A stretch of 64,000 nucleotides of DNA from Oscillatoriales cyanobacterium (GTDB taxonomy: Bacteria; Cyanobacteriota; Cyanobacteriia; Cyanobacteriales; Microcoleaceae). A program made the translations under genes and the position numbers. The notes beneath the pieces were generated by a model, which made no database searches, was not told the origin of the DNA, and saw nothing but the letters and a program-made list of their open reading frames with translations. The stretch is from positions 1-64,000 of the forward strand of contig RDXH01000031.1 of NCBI GenBank assembly GCA_004292745.1. The letters are read 5' to 3'. Every line of letters begins with the position of its first letter. Position 1 is the first letter of the stretch. Below are positions 62,662 through 64,000 of the stretch, piece after piece.

Positions 62662-64000
62662 ATGCCAAGTGCAGTATCATTCTTTTTTCTCGAAACCGGT
62701 ACAGATCCTTCATTAATCGGTACGACTTCATCTACTGGTACAACGACTTCATCTACTGGTACAACGACTTCATCTACTGGTACAACAACTTCATCTACTG
62801 GTACAACAACTTCATCTACTGGTACAACGACTTCATCTACTGGTACAACAACTTCATCTACTGGTACAACGACTTCATCTACTGGTACAACGACTTCATC
62901 TACTGGTACTGGCATAGTGGTAGGAAGGAGCATCGCTGACTATTTCATCGGTAGCTTGTTCAATGACACCATTTCCAGCCGTGAAGGGGATGACACAATT
63001 CTCGGTCGTGATGGGGATGATTTACTCAGAGGGGAGGATGGTAATGATTATCTCAACGGTGGAGCTGGCAAGGATATAGTTGATGGCGGCCCTGGAAATG
63101 ATACCGCACGGGGTGGTAAAGACGATGACTTGGTAATTGGCGATCGGGGTAACGATCGAGTTTTTGGAGACCAAGGCAACGATACTGTCTTGGGTGGTGA
63201 AGGTGATGACACACTCTATGGCGGTAAGGGGAATGACTCTCTGCGTGGAGGTGGCGAGGGCGACTTAATTTTGGGCGACAAGGGCAATGACCGTATTTTT
63301 GGTGATACCGGCAACGATTGCTTACAGGGCGGTGCTGGCAGTGATTTGCTGTTTGGTGAAGAGGGTGGAGACATCATCAGTGGCGGCGTAGGCAATGATA
63401 CTGCTGATGGCGGCGATGGAGATGACCGACTCTTCGGGGGGGATGGCAATGATTCTGTGTCTGGTGGCGCAGGAGATGATGTGATGGCGGGCGATCGCGG
63501 TACTGATACTCTGACAGGAGGCGATGGTGCGGATATCTTTATTCTCGGTAGGGTGGGCACATCCGCTGGGGCTAGCGGTTTTTTGACTACTGGTGGACCT
63601 CAAATTGGCGATGCTGATTTAATTACAGATTTTAAGGCTGGAGATTCGATCGGTCTAGCTGGAGGTTTGAGCTTTACAGACTTAAATATTTTTCAGGGTC
63701 AAGGATCGAATTCTAGCAACACAATTATTCAAGACAAGCGCACTGGTGAATTTTTGGCGGTCTTAATTGATGTTAGGGCTAACGCGCTAGATGAATCTAA
63801 GTTCACGACAGCTCAAATACCCCGTGTAGACGACAATCCTTTCATCATTCAGGGGACAACAACTTCTAATACAGGGACAACGACTTCCACCACTGGGACA
63901 ACGACTTCTACTACTGGGACAACGACTTCTACTACTGGCACAACGACTTCTACTACTGGCACAACGACTTCTACTACTGGGACAACGACTTCTACTACTG
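62662..64000 (+). CDS. Second RTX calcium-binding protein, partial (right edge)
   Basis: An ATG at 62662 follows AAGGAGG. It opens a frame that runs to the window end with no stop (446 complete codons). It begins MPSAVSFFFLE, echoing [10 protein letters not shown] of the preceding gene. Nine TTSSTGT heptapeptides follow (~22-83), then RTX nonapeptides (~95-290, such as [17 protein letters not shown]). A module then starts DIFILGRVGTSAG and includes IGDADLITDFKAGDSIGL and GEFLAVL (~291-380), paralogous to the first protein. A second TTSTTGT array begins near 400 and is still continuing at the edge. It is a tandem paralogue with Ser/Thr-rich linkers instead of TP repeats, probably glycosylated or flexible, and secreted. 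Confidence 0.9.
   Translation, partial: MPSAVSFFFLETGTDPSLIGTTSSTGTTTSSTGTTTSSTGTTTSSTGTTTSSTGTTTSSTGTTTSSTGTTTSSTGTTTSSTGTGIVVGRSIADYFIGSLFNDTISSREGDDTILGRDGDDLLRGEDGNDYLNGGAGKDIVDGGPGNDTARGGKDDDLVIGDRGNDRVFGDQGNDTVLGGEGDDTLYGGKGNDSLRGGGEGDLILGDKGNDRIFGDTGNDCLQGGAGSDLLFGEEGGDIISGGVGNDTADGGDGDDRLFGGDGNDSVSGGAGDDVMAGDRGTDTLTGGDGADIFILGRVGTSAGASGFLTTGGPQIGDADLITDFKAGDSIGLAGGLSFTDLNIFQGQGSNSSNTIIQDKRTGEFLAVLIDVRANALDESKFTTAQIPRVDDNPFIIQGTTTSNTGTTTSTTGTTTSTTGTTTSTTGTTTSTTGTTTSTTGTTTSTT
62724..62912. repeat. 21-bp tandem array, nine copies
   Basis: Nine head-to-tail copies of a 21-bp unit containing CTTCATCTACTGG encode TTSSTGT heptapeptides in the second RTX protein. Copies differ only at one wobble base (ACGACT or ACAACT), so the array is recent. 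Confidence 0.97.
63861..64000. repeat. 21-bp tandem array at the window edge
   Basis: At least seven 21-bp units (ACTTCTACTACTGGGACAACG type) encode TTSTTGT repeats in the same protein; the last is cut by the edge. Related to the 62724-62912 array but with a different wobble pattern. Confidence 0.95.

Noticed and set aside
62724-62912. Minus-strand frame VPVDEVV repeats
   Set aside because: Antisense of the in-frame TTSSTGT repeats of the RTX gene, which has a ribosome site and RTX domains.

Overview
The window is from a filamentous, non-marine type of cyanobacterium, probably of the Oscillatoria/Microcoleus/Phormidium kind. The evidence is psaK (photosystem I), pxcA (light-induced proton extrusion), guaB3, a CoaR/CoaT cobalt-efflux pair, a DUF2839 gene, the cyanobacterial small RNA Yfr1 beside trxA, very frequent HIP1 octamers (GCGATCGC), and abundant heptanucleotide tandem repeats and small palindromic elements. 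The species assignment is inference.

Left edge to 7.2 kb: five minus-strand genes read 7214 to 1: a polymerase-beta-type nucleotidyltransferase, a giant COG1112/DNA2-like SF1 helicase, a ribbon-helix-helix protein, a two-helix membrane protein and a PLD-like protein cut by the window edge. Helicase plus PLD recalls the Mokosh anti-phage system, but the combination here differs. From 7.4 to 13.8 kb come tRNA-Val(CAC), a DUF2839 gene, a divergent EF-G paralogue and the divergent coaT/coaR pair with a readable MerR-type operator.

13.9-20.1 kb: a minus-strand set reads vWA protein, PP2C phosphatase, unknown protein, degenerate tandem RNase III-like protein and Ser/Thr kinase. This is a TerY-P type phospho-signalling triad with two extra members, and is one of the two best candidates for an under-described system.

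20-33 kb is mixed: a small membrane protein, an aminotransferase, an Uma2 nuclease, a thioredoxin-like protein, a lipoate/octanoyl transferase, a CHASE2 adenylate cyclase with a DUF928 protein, a site-2 protease, psaK, trpF, a CPBP protease, a coiled-coil/HEAT protein and a GT8 glycosyltransferase. 33.6-55 kb is mainly housekeeping: carB, surE, pheS, an ABA4-like gene, a TPR protein, a phytase-like esterase, an alpha/beta hydrolase with GDPD, hisC, an SH3 protein, a LOG protein, trxA-Yfr1-guaB3, an LpxB-like gene, a polysaccharide deacetylase, a VOC protein and rodA. 55-64 kb holds pxcA, a UvrD/AddB-like P-loop protein and two large RTX calcium-binding paralogues, the second running off the right edge.

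Intergenic DNA is rich in repeats. They include heptamer arrays (three genes end inside them), a 120-bp nested palindrome family whose loop is flipped relative to its arms in one copy, a 144-bp MITE-like element with an 8-bp target duplication, a 67-69 bp nested hairpin family, and a 39-bp tandem array. No CRISPR array, rRNA or intact insertion sequence was seen.
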